Of a stretch of DNA of 44,665 nt, positions 37,029-44,665 are shown piece by piece; within the stretch, counting starts at the first letter, position 1, and every line of letters starts with the position of its first letter. The translations under genes and the position numbers were made by a program. The notes under the pieces are model-generated. The model made no database searches. It was given only the letters and a program-made list of their open reading frames with translations, and was not told the DNA's origin. The stretch covers positions 1 to 44,665 of the forward strand of contig JAURFH010000003.1 of assembly GCA_030834415.1 (NCBI GenBank), read 5' to 3'. The stretch comes from Verrucomicrobiota bacterium (GTDB taxonomy: Bacteria > Verrucomicrobiota > Verrucomicrobiia > Limisphaerales > JAEYXS01).

Positions 37029-37358
37029 TCAGCCTTTTTTCTGGTCGAACTGGAAGGAGCAGCAGCCGAGGTCGAGGCAGGTCTTGTCCGATGACATGCG
37101 GCGGCGGAAGTCAGGTGTCACCGTGTATTCATGCACCCGGCCCTGTATGTTTTGCTCCACCAAACCGGCCTCCCGCAGGATGCGCAGGTGCTTGGAGGCA
37201 TTGTATTGCGTCAGGGATAGTTCCGTTGCCACTGCCCCCACGCTGAGCGGCTGCCGCATGAGCAGGCGCACGATGGCAAAGCGCGTTTCATCCGCCAGCG
37301 CCTTGAGCCAAGGCACGCAATCACTGGAACTGGTTTTGCCGGAGTTATCCTTACCCAC
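37029..37358 (-). CDS. ArsR-family HTH regulator with C-terminal cysteine cluster
   Basis: LKALADETRFAIVRLLMRQPLSVGAVATELSLTQYNASKHLRILREAGLVEQ; tail TCLDLGCCSFQF. Confidence 0.88.
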   Translation of the reverse strand: MGKDNSGKTSSSDCVPWLKALADETRFAIVRLLMRQPLSVGAVATELSLTQYNASKHLRILREAGLVEQNIQGRVHEYTVTPDFRRRMSSDKTCLDLGCCSFQFDQKKG

Positions 37359-37468
37359 GCGCTGAGGTTAAACATTTTTCCGCGCCGAAGCAAATAGGTT
37401 GGTTGAATCTGTATCCTCAGTGAATTAGACTGGTAGCAAGTCCGTCAGACAGCTTTGTTTTGAATATT

Positions 37469-38608
37469 ATGGAAACCACTTCAACCGCTCCCGCGCTCAA
37501 GGCACGTTACATCATGATCGGCGGCTTTCTCGGGGCCGGGAAGACCACTTCGGTGCTCAAGCTGGCGCACTGGCTGGACGATAATCTGGGACTACGGGTG
37601 GGGCTGATCGACAACGACCAAGGCAGCCAACTGGTGGATACGGCCTTGCTCGCCTCGCAAGATTTTGAAGTGGAAGAGATCTCGGGCGGATGTTTCTGCT
37701 GCCGGTTCAATTCACTGGTGGAGGCGGCGAACCGCCTGACCGAGCGCACTTTACCGGAGGTTTTCATCGCGGAACCGGTGGGCAGTTGCACCGACCTGGT
37801 AGCCACCGTCACGTATCCGCTGCGCCGCATGTATGGCGAGGATTACACCATCGCCCCGCTCAGTGTGCTAGTGGACCCCATCCGGGCAGCGCGTGTGCTC
37901 GGCCTGGAGCAAGGCAGCCGCTTCTCGGAGAAGGTGGAGTATATCTACCGCAAGCAACTGGAAGAGGCGGACATCATCGTCATCAACAAGAGCGACCTAC
38001 TCTCCCCGGAGAAGCTGGATGTATTGAGCAAAACCCTGGCGGAAAAGTATCCCCTGGCCAAGGTCATGATGATCTCTGCGCGCACGGGAGAAGGACTGGA
38101 AGAATGGTTCAAGGAACTGACGGAGACCACCCAGACACCTCGCGCGGTGATGAGCGTGGACTATGAAGTGTATGCGGATGGGGAAGCGCTCTTGGGCTGG
38201 CTGAATGCCGCCTACACGTTGAAGACCAAGACCGGGGTGGATGCTAACGAATTGCTGCGGCAACTGGCCGAGACAGTGCGCCGGAAACTCATCACGGCCG
38301 GAGGCGAAGTGGCGCATTTCAAGATGACGCTGGAACCGGAGGATGGTCTGGGTGAACTGGCGGTGCTGAATCTGGTACGGAATGATTACGTGCCGGAACT
38401 TTCTATGGAACTGGAGGAGCCGTTCACGGATGCGCACCTGACCATCAATATGCGAGCGGAAGCAGCACCTGAAGCCTTACAATCACTACTGGCCGAAGCG
38501 GTGGCAGAGACATTGGCAGGATTTGCGGGACTGACGAGCACGCAGGAACATCTCGAAGCGTTCCGTCCTGGCAAGCCGCAGCCCACGCACCGGGATACGA
38601 CGATTTAG
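37469..38608 (+). CDS. CobW/G3E-family GTPase (metallochaperone-like)
   Basis: Walker A GGFLGAGKTT; GGCFCCRF (CxCC) motif; NKSDLL; ATG at 37469 preferred over TTG 37460. Confidence 0.9.
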   Translation: METTSTAPALKARYIMIGGFLGAGKTTSVLKLAHWLDDNLGLRVGLIDNDQGSQLVDTALLASQDFEVEEISGGCFCCRFNSLVEAANRLTERTLPEVFIAEPVGSCTDLVATVTYPLRRMYGEDYTIAPLSVLVDPIRAARVLGLEQGSRFSEKVEYIYRKQLEEADIIVINKSDLLSPEKLDVLSKTLAEKYPLAKVMMISARTGEGLEEWFKELTETTQTPRAVMSVDYEVYADGEALLGWLNAAYTLKTKTGVDANELLRQLAETVRRKLITAGGEVAHFKMTLEPEDGLGELAVLNLVRNDYVPELSMELEEPFTDAHLTINMRAEAAPEALQSLLAEAVAETLAGFAGLTSTQEHLEAFRPGKPQPTHRDTTI

Positions 38609-38614
38609 TTCGAC

Positions 38615-39355
38615 TCATTCGCGCTTCTTCTCGGTAGACAGGCCGAGCATCCAGGCCTTCACGAAGAATCCCAATATCACACCGCCCGCGAAGACGAGCC
38701 AGAACACTGCTGGTCCTTTCGCCGGAATGCCTGAGGGGAAGTTCATCCCGAACAGGCTGGTGATGGCGGTCAGCGGCAAAAAGAGCGCCGCCAAGATGTT
38801 CAAGCGGTGACTGGCTTGCAAAGCCTCTTTGCCCAGACGCGCCTGTTCCTCAGATTCCCGGGCCGTCTTGTAATCGATGGCGTTGCGCACGTCTTGCAGG
38901 AGCAGATCCATATTGCGGTCTGATTCATACGCCAGGTCGCGGACATCGATGAGGGCGGTGTCACTCTTCACCGCTTCGCGCGCATGTTGCAAAGCGTGAT
39001 GCATATTCCGCGCGGCGCGAGCGAGCGGAGTGAGGGCTTCCACCAAGTCAAACAACTGCCCGGCACTCATGGCCAGATCATACTCCTTGGACAGCCTGGC
39101 CTCGATATCCATGTAGGATTGGACGTGCGTCTTCAGCGAACCCAGACCCGGACCACCGGTACTGCTCTGCCATTCACCGGCAGGGCTGCGCCAGTAAAGC
39201 ACGCCCTCGCGATTATCCTGATCGGGTCCCGGTGGCTTGTGTAAAACGATGAGCAAGTGTCCCTCCTCCGCGATGGCACGCTGGCGGCCATAGCTGGCCT
39301 GGCCCAGACGTTTACGGATCGATTCCGGCAGCTTCCAATTCGGGGGTGTGATCAT
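38615..39355 (-). CDS. CorA-like divalent cation transporter family protein
   Basis: ILAALFLPLTAITSLFGMNFPSGIPAKGPAVFWLVFAGGVILGFFVKAW with GMN motif and two TM segments; upstream coiled coil. Confidence 0.85.
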   Translation of the reverse strand: MITPPNWKLPESIRKRLGQASYGRQRAIAEEGHLLIVLHKPPGPDQDNREGVLYWRSPAGEWQSSTGGPGLGSLKTHVQSYMDIEARLSKEYDLAMSAGQLFDLVEALTPLARAARNMHHALQHAREAVKSDTALIDVRDLAYESDRNMDLLLQDVRNAIDYKTARESEEQARLGKEALQASHRLNILAALFLPLTAITSLFGMNFPSGIPAKGPAVFWLVFAGGVILGFFVKAWMLGLSTEKKRE

Positions 39356-39544
39356 AACCTTGTCTCCATGTTTGATTTACCCCAGTAGAGTGGCCCCTAG
39401 TCTTGTCTGGCGCAATGCGAAAGCAGCTACAACGGCCGTCGGATTGTGTAGTAGCCTGTGAATTCGCGTTGATAGATGCTGAATGAATCATCTGGCCGTT
39501 TTCCACTTGCTCAATCGACCTGCTCCATCTGAAATCAGCGCCGC

Positions 39545-40864
39545 ATGAATCCCACTTCGATCCGTCTGTTCTGTCTGGCCGCCGCGCTGTTTATCGGTGG
39601 CCCATTGAGCCTCAGCGCACAAGACAAGCAACCCGCCACCAAGTATGTCCTGTCGGTGGATACCGATCATCCGAACGCGCTCTATAAACAGGGTGAAACG
39701 GTGTCCTTCAAGCTGGCGTTAGAATTCGCAGAACAGCCGGTCAGTGATGTGGAGATCGCCTGGACCATCAGCAAAGACGGCGTGCCTCCGATCATATCAG
39801 GCAAAGCGAAGTTGGTGAACGGCAAAGCTACCGTCAGCGGGCAATTGGATGAACCGGGCTTCCTCATCTGCCGTGCGACGTATGTGACGAACAAGACCAG
39901 CGTCACAGCTTTGGGCGGAGCCGGTTTCGACCCAGAAAAGATCAAACCCAGCATGCCGGTGCCGGATGATTTCGACACCTTCTGGCAGGCCAAGAAGACG
40001 GAACTGGCGAAAATCCCGATGGACGCCAAGTTGACGCCGGTTAAGTCCACCAGCAAGGACGTGGAGAGCTTCGATCTGCAACTCGGCAGCATCGGCGCTC
40101 CGGTGTCTGGTTACTTCGCACGGCCTATCGGAGCCAAGCCGAAGAGTCTGCCCGTCATCCTCACTGTGCATGGTGCAGGTGTGCGTAGTTCCAGCCTCGG
40201 CGGTCCTGTTGGTTGGGCCAAGCAAGGTTTGCTGGCGTTGGACATCAACGCGCACGGTTTACCTAATGGCAACCCAGATAAGTACTACAGCGATCTCGCC
40301 AATGGAGAGCTGAAAGATTACCGCACGCGTGGTAATGATTCCCGGGACACCATCTATTTCCTTGGCATGTATCTGCGCCTCGTCCGCGCCCTCGATTTCC
40401 TCACCGCCCAGCCAGAATGGGACGGGCGCACAGTGGTGGTGTATGGTAGCAGCCAAGGTGGGGCCCAAGCCATCGCCGCTGCGGGCTTGGACAAGCGGGT
40501 GACCTTCATCGCTGCCGGTGTGCCCGCGATGTGCGATCATACGGGAGCAGTCGTCAATCGTATCAGTGGCTGGCCCAAGATCGTGCCCACTGGCGCCGAT
40601 GGTAAACCCGATGCCAAAGCACTTGCGGCTGCGCGTTATTTTGACGGCATGAATTTCGCCACTCGCACAAAAGCGGGAGCCATCTTCACCGTCGGCTTCA
40701 TCGACAGCACCTGTCCGCCCAGCAGCGTCTTTGCCACCTACAACAATTACAGCGGGAAAAAAGCCATCTACCACGACATCAAGGCCGGACATACCAATAC
40801 CCCCAAGGCTTCGGCAGCAATGCGTAATGCCGTGCTTCAGCACCTGAAGGACCAGCAACACTAA
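39545..40864 (+). CDS. Acetylxylan esterase/AXE1-family hydrolase with N-terminal Ig-like region
   Basis: Signal peptide; PVILTVHGAGVRSS, VVVYGSSQGGAQAIAAAGLDKRVTFIAAGVPAMCDHTG, FIDSTCPPSSVFATYNNYSGKKAIYHDIKAGHTNT. Confidence 0.88.
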   Translation: MNPTSIRLFCLAAALFIGGPLSLSAQDKQPATKYVLSVDTDHPNALYKQGETVSFKLALEFAEQPVSDVEIAWTISKDGVPPIISGKAKLVNGKATVSGQLDEPGFLICRATYVTNKTSVTALGGAGFDPEKIKPSMPVPDDFDTFWQAKKTELAKIPMDAKLTPVKSTSKDVESFDLQLGSIGAPVSGYFARPIGAKPKSLPVILTVHGAGVRSSSLGGPVGWAKQGLLALDINAHGLPNGNPDKYYSDLANGELKDYRTRGNDSRDTIYFLGMYLRLVRALDFLTAQPEWDGRTVVVYGSSQGGAQAIAAAGLDKRVTFIAAGVPAMCDHTGAVVNRISGWPKIVPTGADGKPDAKALAAARYFDGMNFATRTKAGAIFTVGFIDSTCPPSSVFATYNNYSGKKAIYHDIKAGHTNTPKASAAMRNAVLQHLKDQQH

Positions 40865-40941
40865 GCCGGAAAGCAGGTCTTTTACACGAAAACATCTTTT
40901 CGGATTGAGCCGGAAGGCCGGAACTGCTAACCGAACCGGCT

Positions 40942-41460
40942 GTGGCGAAGAAAAAGCTCAAACCCATGACGACTGAAACCTCCGTCGATGCCTCCCGGGT
41001 GGAGGTGCGCAAGTCTGGCATCCATGACACCGGCTGCTTTGCCGCCTGCGACATCCGCAAGGGTGAACGCGTGATCGAATACGTCGGCCCCCTCCTCAGC
41101 AAGGCCGAGTCCCTGAACCAGTGCGAGAGCGGCAATGTCTATGTGTTCACCTTGAACGATAAGCATGACATCAACGGCAACGTAGAGTGGAACCCCGCCC
41201 GCTTCATCAACCACAGTTGCGAGCCGAACTGTGAATCAGAGAATGATGATGAGCACATCTGGATTCTGGCCATCAAGGATATCAAGGCCGGGGAGGAGCT
41301 GACTTACAACTACGGCTTTGATCTGGAAGAATACAAGGACTACCCCTGCAACTGCGGTGCCGCGAGCTGTGTGGGTTACATGGTCGCCGTGGAATACTTC
41401 GACCACGCCCGCAAATATCGTGAGCTGCAACGCCAGACCGCAGCGGAAGTGACGGCCTGA
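40942..41460 (+). CDS. SET-domain protein (putative protein-lysine methyltransferase)
   Basis: KSGIHDTGCFAACDIRKGERVIEYVG, RFINHSCEPNCESE, KAGEELTYNYGFD, post-SET-like CNCGAASCVGYM. GTG start. Confidence 0.92.
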   Translation: MAKKKLKPMTTETSVDASRVEVRKSGIHDTGCFAACDIRKGERVIEYVGPLLSKAESLNQCESGNVYVFTLNDKHDINGNVEWNPARFINHSCEPNCESENDDEHIWILAIKDIKAGEELTYNYGFDLEEYKDYPCNCGAASCVGYMVAVEYFDHARKYRELQRQTAAEVTA

Positions 41461-41467
41461 GCGGAGT

Positions 41468-43831
41468 CTATTCCCCGCCTTCCTTGACCGTAGCCGGACT
41501 GGCCGCAAGCGACGGATTTCGCATCTTACCCAGCAGACGCTGCGCCTCGGCCAACAGGAAATCCGTTTCCGTAAACGGCTCGTAACTGATGTCCTGCCAG
41601 CGGACTTCTCCAGCACCATCGATGAGGAAGGTGCCGTGCAAAGGTTGCGCTTCAAAATCATCGTACGCCCGGTAGGCCTTGAACACCTGCAACGACTTGT
41701 CCGAGAGCAAGGGAAAGGGGAACCCGCCGTTAGTAGAGGCTTTCTTAGCCGTCTCCTTCAGGCCATCCACCGAATCCGTGCTGATGGCCACCAATGAGAT
41801 GCCATGCCGGGCAAACTCTTCGGTCATGGGCGCGAAGGCCACAAGCTGTTCGATGCAATGCGGACAGCCATGTCCCAGATAGAATATGACAATCACCGGC
41901 TTGCCTTTGTAGTGCCGCAACGCCTGCTGCCGGTTCTCGGCATCCGGGAGAGACCATGCTGGGGCCGATGTCGGTTCCCATCGGAATGGCCCGAGTGAAG
42001 CCAGACTTGGACGCTTTCCAAAATCAGCCGGTCGTTTCAGGTCCGGCCGCCAGTCCGTCCCCAGTTTCAAATCTGCCGCCACGGGCTTCAAACGTTGAAA
42101 TACCGGTGCGGTAAGATCGATTTCGGCTCCAAGCTCACGCAGTCGAAAAAACGCGTCGTAGGCTTCTTTCCACTGGCCGTTCCGGTGGGCGATATCCACG
42201 TAATGCGCCAAAGGCTGCACCTGATTGGTCGCTCCCTTCACGGCTTCCAGCGCCAGTTGTTCCGCCTTCTTGGTGTCGCCCAGCAGCCATTCGATCTGGG
42301 ACAGGCGTTCCTTTGGTAAATCTTTTGCCCGGGCGAAAGCCTCGCGAGCCCCTTTGGCATCACCGGCTTTCAAGGCCACCCACCCCTGCAACTCCGCGAT
42401 GGCATTGTCCACGGCGACAATCCGGCTGTCCGCCTTAGGAGCGGCCTTGGCCTTTTGCTTGCCGGCGTCACCCGCTTTTTTCTCCTCTTCCGCGGACGAT
42501 TCGTCCTCCGTTTTCTTGATATCTTTCTTGGCGCTCTTTTTGACCTCGTCTTCGATCTGCGGCTTGAGCCGTTCCAACGCTGCGAGCCGAGCCTTGCCAG
42601 CGGCGATATCATCCAGATTGAACTCCGCTGTGCCCAGTCCGCGCAGACGGCGCACCTCCTGGTCTTTATTATCCAAGGGTTCGAGATAAGTGGTCTGACC
42701 CAAGGAGGCCAGTTCCTTCCACATCTCGTAGCGGACCAGAGTTTCTATCAGCCGCTGGTGGCCGTAATTCGCGCTGCCTTTGCTCAGGGTGTTGTATTTC
42801 GGGTGACGCGGCAGCTCGATCATGTTCTTTGCCAGATCCACGGCCCGGTCCGCAGCGCCGATGAAATTGAGATTGCGGATGAGCCACTCGTTGTTGTGCG
42901 CGAAGTTATGGATCTGATCCGGCATCACGCGGTTTTTCATCATGTAAGCGTGATCCGTCCGTGCGCTGGCCTCCTGCTGCCAGGCCGCATCCGAATAACG
43001 GTGCAGCTTGGAATAGGTGTGACCGCTCATGTGCCACATATGCGCGGTATCCGGCTCCGTGAAGCCGTTGCGCGCCGCAGAGTTCAAGGCATTGGTCGCC
43101 GTCTTGGCGTCATCCCACAAGTGGATGCGGTAGTGGTGCACCGGGTGCAAAGGCTCGGCGGCCAACACAGTGTTGAGCATCTTCTCCACCTTCTGTTTGT
43201 CGCCCATGGGCACACCCTTGCTGTTATTCTCCCAATACTGCAGGGCGCAGAAGGCTTTCGCCTCGATGTCATCCGGCCATTGTGCGACCAGCTTCTCCAG
43301 CGCAGCCTGATAATCTTTCCGGCGCTGCTTGTCATCGCGCTTGTCTTCCTTGCGGTATTCGGCCAGCGCTCCGATCCACTGGCGCTCGCGCTCGCTGACC
43401 AACGGCATAAGAAAAACGGCCTTATCGATGAAGCCACGAGCCCGCTTGGCATTGTTCACATTGGCCATCGCCATACCCCAGTATGCCGTGGCGCAATCTG
43501 GATCCAGCAGCGCTGCCTGCCGGAAAGAACGCTCGGCTTCGAAATACCAAAAGCCGTGCAGTTGCCCGATACCCTGATCAAAAAACTTCTGGGCCTTCGC
43601 AGACTTGGTGGTGATGGGAAAATGGACCCTTCCTGTCTGGCCCATCAAAAATGCCTTCTGCCGTGGTCCCTCGTTGAAGGCATCACCGTGCATGGAGTGA
43701 CCTGCCAGCGGCCCGCTCTCCTCCTCGGCGGCAAATGATGCCACAAGCGGCAGGCACAATACCATGCCGGCCAAAATCACCCGACGACAGAACTTCCCGT
43801 CAAACGCTGAAAAAGGCATATCGCTCATCAT
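41468..43831 (-). CDS. TPR-repeat protein fused to C-terminal AhpC/TSA (peroxiredoxin-like) domain
   Basis: TPR-like AERSFRQAALLDPDCATAYWGMAMANVNNAKRA; C-terminal FYLGHGCPHCIEQLVAFAPMTEEFARHGISLVAISTDSVDGL...LSDKSLQVFKAYRAYDD. Confidence 0.85.
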   Translation of the reverse strand: MMSDMPFSAFDGKFCRRVILAGMVLCLPLVASFAAEEESGPLAGHSMHGDAFNEGPRQKAFLMGQTGRVHFPITTKSAKAQKFFDQGIGQLHGFWYFEAERSFRQAALLDPDCATAYWGMAMANVNNAKRARGFIDKAVFLMPLVSERERQWIGALAEYRKEDKRDDKQRRKDYQAALEKLVAQWPDDIEAKAFCALQYWENNSKGVPMGDKQKVEKMLNTVLAAEPLHPVHHYRIHLWDDAKTATNALNSAARNGFTEPDTAHMWHMSGHTYSKLHRYSDAAWQQEASARTDHAYMMKNRVMPDQIHNFAHNNEWLIRNLNFIGAADRAVDLAKNMIELPRHPKYNTLSKGSANYGHQRLIETLVRYEMWKELASLGQTTYLEPLDNKDQEVRRLRGLGTAEFNLDDIAAGKARLAALERLKPQIEDEVKKSAKKDIKKTEDESSAEEEKKAGDAGKQKAKAAPKADSRIVAVDNAIAELQGWVALKAGDAKGAREAFARAKDLPKERLSQIEWLLGDTKKAEQLALEAVKGATNQVQPLAHYVDIAHRNGQWKEAYDAFFRLRELGAEIDLTAPVFQRLKPVAADLKLGTDWRPDLKRPADFGKRPSLASLGPFRWEPTSAPAWSLPDAENRQQALRHYKGKPVIVIFYLGHGCPHCIEQLVAFAPMTEEFARHGISLVAISTDSVDGLKETAKKASTNGGFPFPLLSDKSLQVFKAYRAYDDFEAQPLHGTFLIDGAGEVRWQDISYEPFTETDFLLAEAQRLLGKMRNPSLAASPATVKEGGE

Positions 43832-43979
43832 CCTCCACTTTATCCGCGCAGCAAGCTTGAATCTCCTCCATTCCTGTCTCTACATGAAACACCGGCGGCA
43901 CCGCACTCGCCCTCCTTCTTCTTGGTCTGCATTTGTGATTTCCCTCCTTTCTTTCTGTTTCCTCCAAATTTCAAAACAC

Positions 43980-44665
43980 CTAGCGCGCGGTAGATGTCGG
44001 CCTGGTCGTCGGGGCCAGATTCCGCATCCAGTACCCGCCGCGCGATTGGTAGCTCTTAAACCCTTTTTCACCCAATGTTTCTTGCAGTGTTTTTTCCGCC
44101 AACGTCCTCATCTCGGTCAGTGCCTGTTGCCGGTGTTCGGAGGTGAGGTTTTGATCGTTCCGTACCTGGGTTGCCTGTTTTTCGATGGCTTCCTTCATGT
44201 CATAGACCTTGCCCGCAGTTTCCTTAGGAAGCCCGGAGCGCTGGGCCAGGCGGTAAAGCTCCTGATACTGGTAATCCTTGGCCCGGGTGTATTCCTTGTA
44301 ACGGTCTTCGCCCAGCAGTTTCTTATATTCCTCATCCTTAAGCTTGTTCGCATCGGCCCATCGCTTCTGCTCCACGGGATCATCCGGGTCCGGGCCGCCA
44401 TAGCGGTAACGCCCGATGGTGTCGGCGAACTGGTCTTCCACCTTGAAGAGCGTGCGAAATTCCTGCTCCGAGGGTTCAAAAGCCTGCAAGCTCCACTTCA
44501 TCTGCTGGGCGACCTGTGAATTGCGCAACTTGTATTCTTCCATCTCCTGCGGCGTCAGTAACTTCGCCAGTTCCGCCTCGCGCTGCTTGTTGATGGCCTC
44601 CATCTCAGCCATGCGTTCTTCCCCATAGTACTCTTTGTATTTCTGATACATGGCCTGTTCCATAT
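43980..44665 (-). CDS. Hypothetical charged/helical protein, N-terminus beyond window
   Basis: ORF open to the window edge: MYQKYKEYYGEERMAEMEAINKQREAELAKLLTPQEMEEYKLRNSQVAQQMKWSLQAFEPSEQEFRTLFKVEDQF. Confidence 0.65.
   Translation of the reverse strand, partial: MEQAMYQKYKEYYGEERMAEMEAINKQREAELAKLLTPQEMEEYKLRNSQVAQQMKWSLQAFEPSEQEFRTLFKVEDQFADTIGRYRYGGPDPDDPVEQKRWADANKLKDEEYKKLLGEDRYKEYTRAKDYQYQELYRLAQRSGLPKETAGKVYDMKEAIEKQATQVRNDQNLTSEHRQQALTEMRTLAEKTLQETLGEKGFKSYQSRGGYWMRNLAPTTRPTSTAR

Noticed and set aside
37019-37040. AGGC...GCCT followed by six T as a terminator
   Set aside because: Only a 4-bp stem with 9-nt loop, and the T-run is also coding (KK in ArsR); too weak.
37359-37468. CTGAGGTTA ... 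TATCCTCAG inverted repeat between arsR and cobW
   Set aside because: Arms about 50 bp apart and imperfect; chance is likely, so not called as an operator.
42455-43738. 427-aa plus-strand ORF opposite the TPR-redoxin gene
   Set aside because: Antisense frame; repetitive hydrophobic/Arg-rich composition without domain signals.

Overview
The window looks like a chromosomal segment from a PVC-type bacterium, probably Verrucomicrobiota. That is inferred from the PSD1/DUF1549/DUF1553 plus DUF1501 gene pairs; no phylogeny was run. It is densely coding, and I recognised no rRNA, tRNA, CRISPR array, transposase or prophage. Contents in order: the 3' end of aspartate kinase; two tandem paralogous secreted proteins; a beta-CASP metallo-beta-lactamase-fold nuclease-like protein; a small unknown protein, a TolC-like protein and a CzcA-like RND pump with no adaptor gene between them; and an LTA-synthase-like sulfatase-fold protein. 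Next is a ~16 kb minus-strand run: a GntR/FCD regulator, two PSD1+DUF1501 cassettes (one with an embedded PotD-like binding protein), an esterase, a PhoD-like phosphatase and a monoheme protein. The rest of the window holds a cupin plus a stand-alone IF2-N-like protein, a GcvH-like protein, cysteine desulfurase, an orphan response regulator, IleS, a holin-like membrane protein, TrmB/FIST, alanine dehydrogenase, ArsR/CobW, a CorA-like protein, an acetylxylan-esterase-like protein, a SET-domain protein, a TPR-redoxin fusion and a truncated hypothetical protein. The observations most worth checking are the PotD gene translationally coupled inside a PSD1/DUF1501 cassette under a GntR gene with a perfect 18-bp palindrome at its start codon; the IF2-N mini-protein coupled to a cupin; the adaptor-less RND locus; the bacterial SET protein; and inverted repeats placed exactly at convergent gene ends, including one 14-bp palindrome that encodes the same C-terminus (KAP-stop) for both genes.
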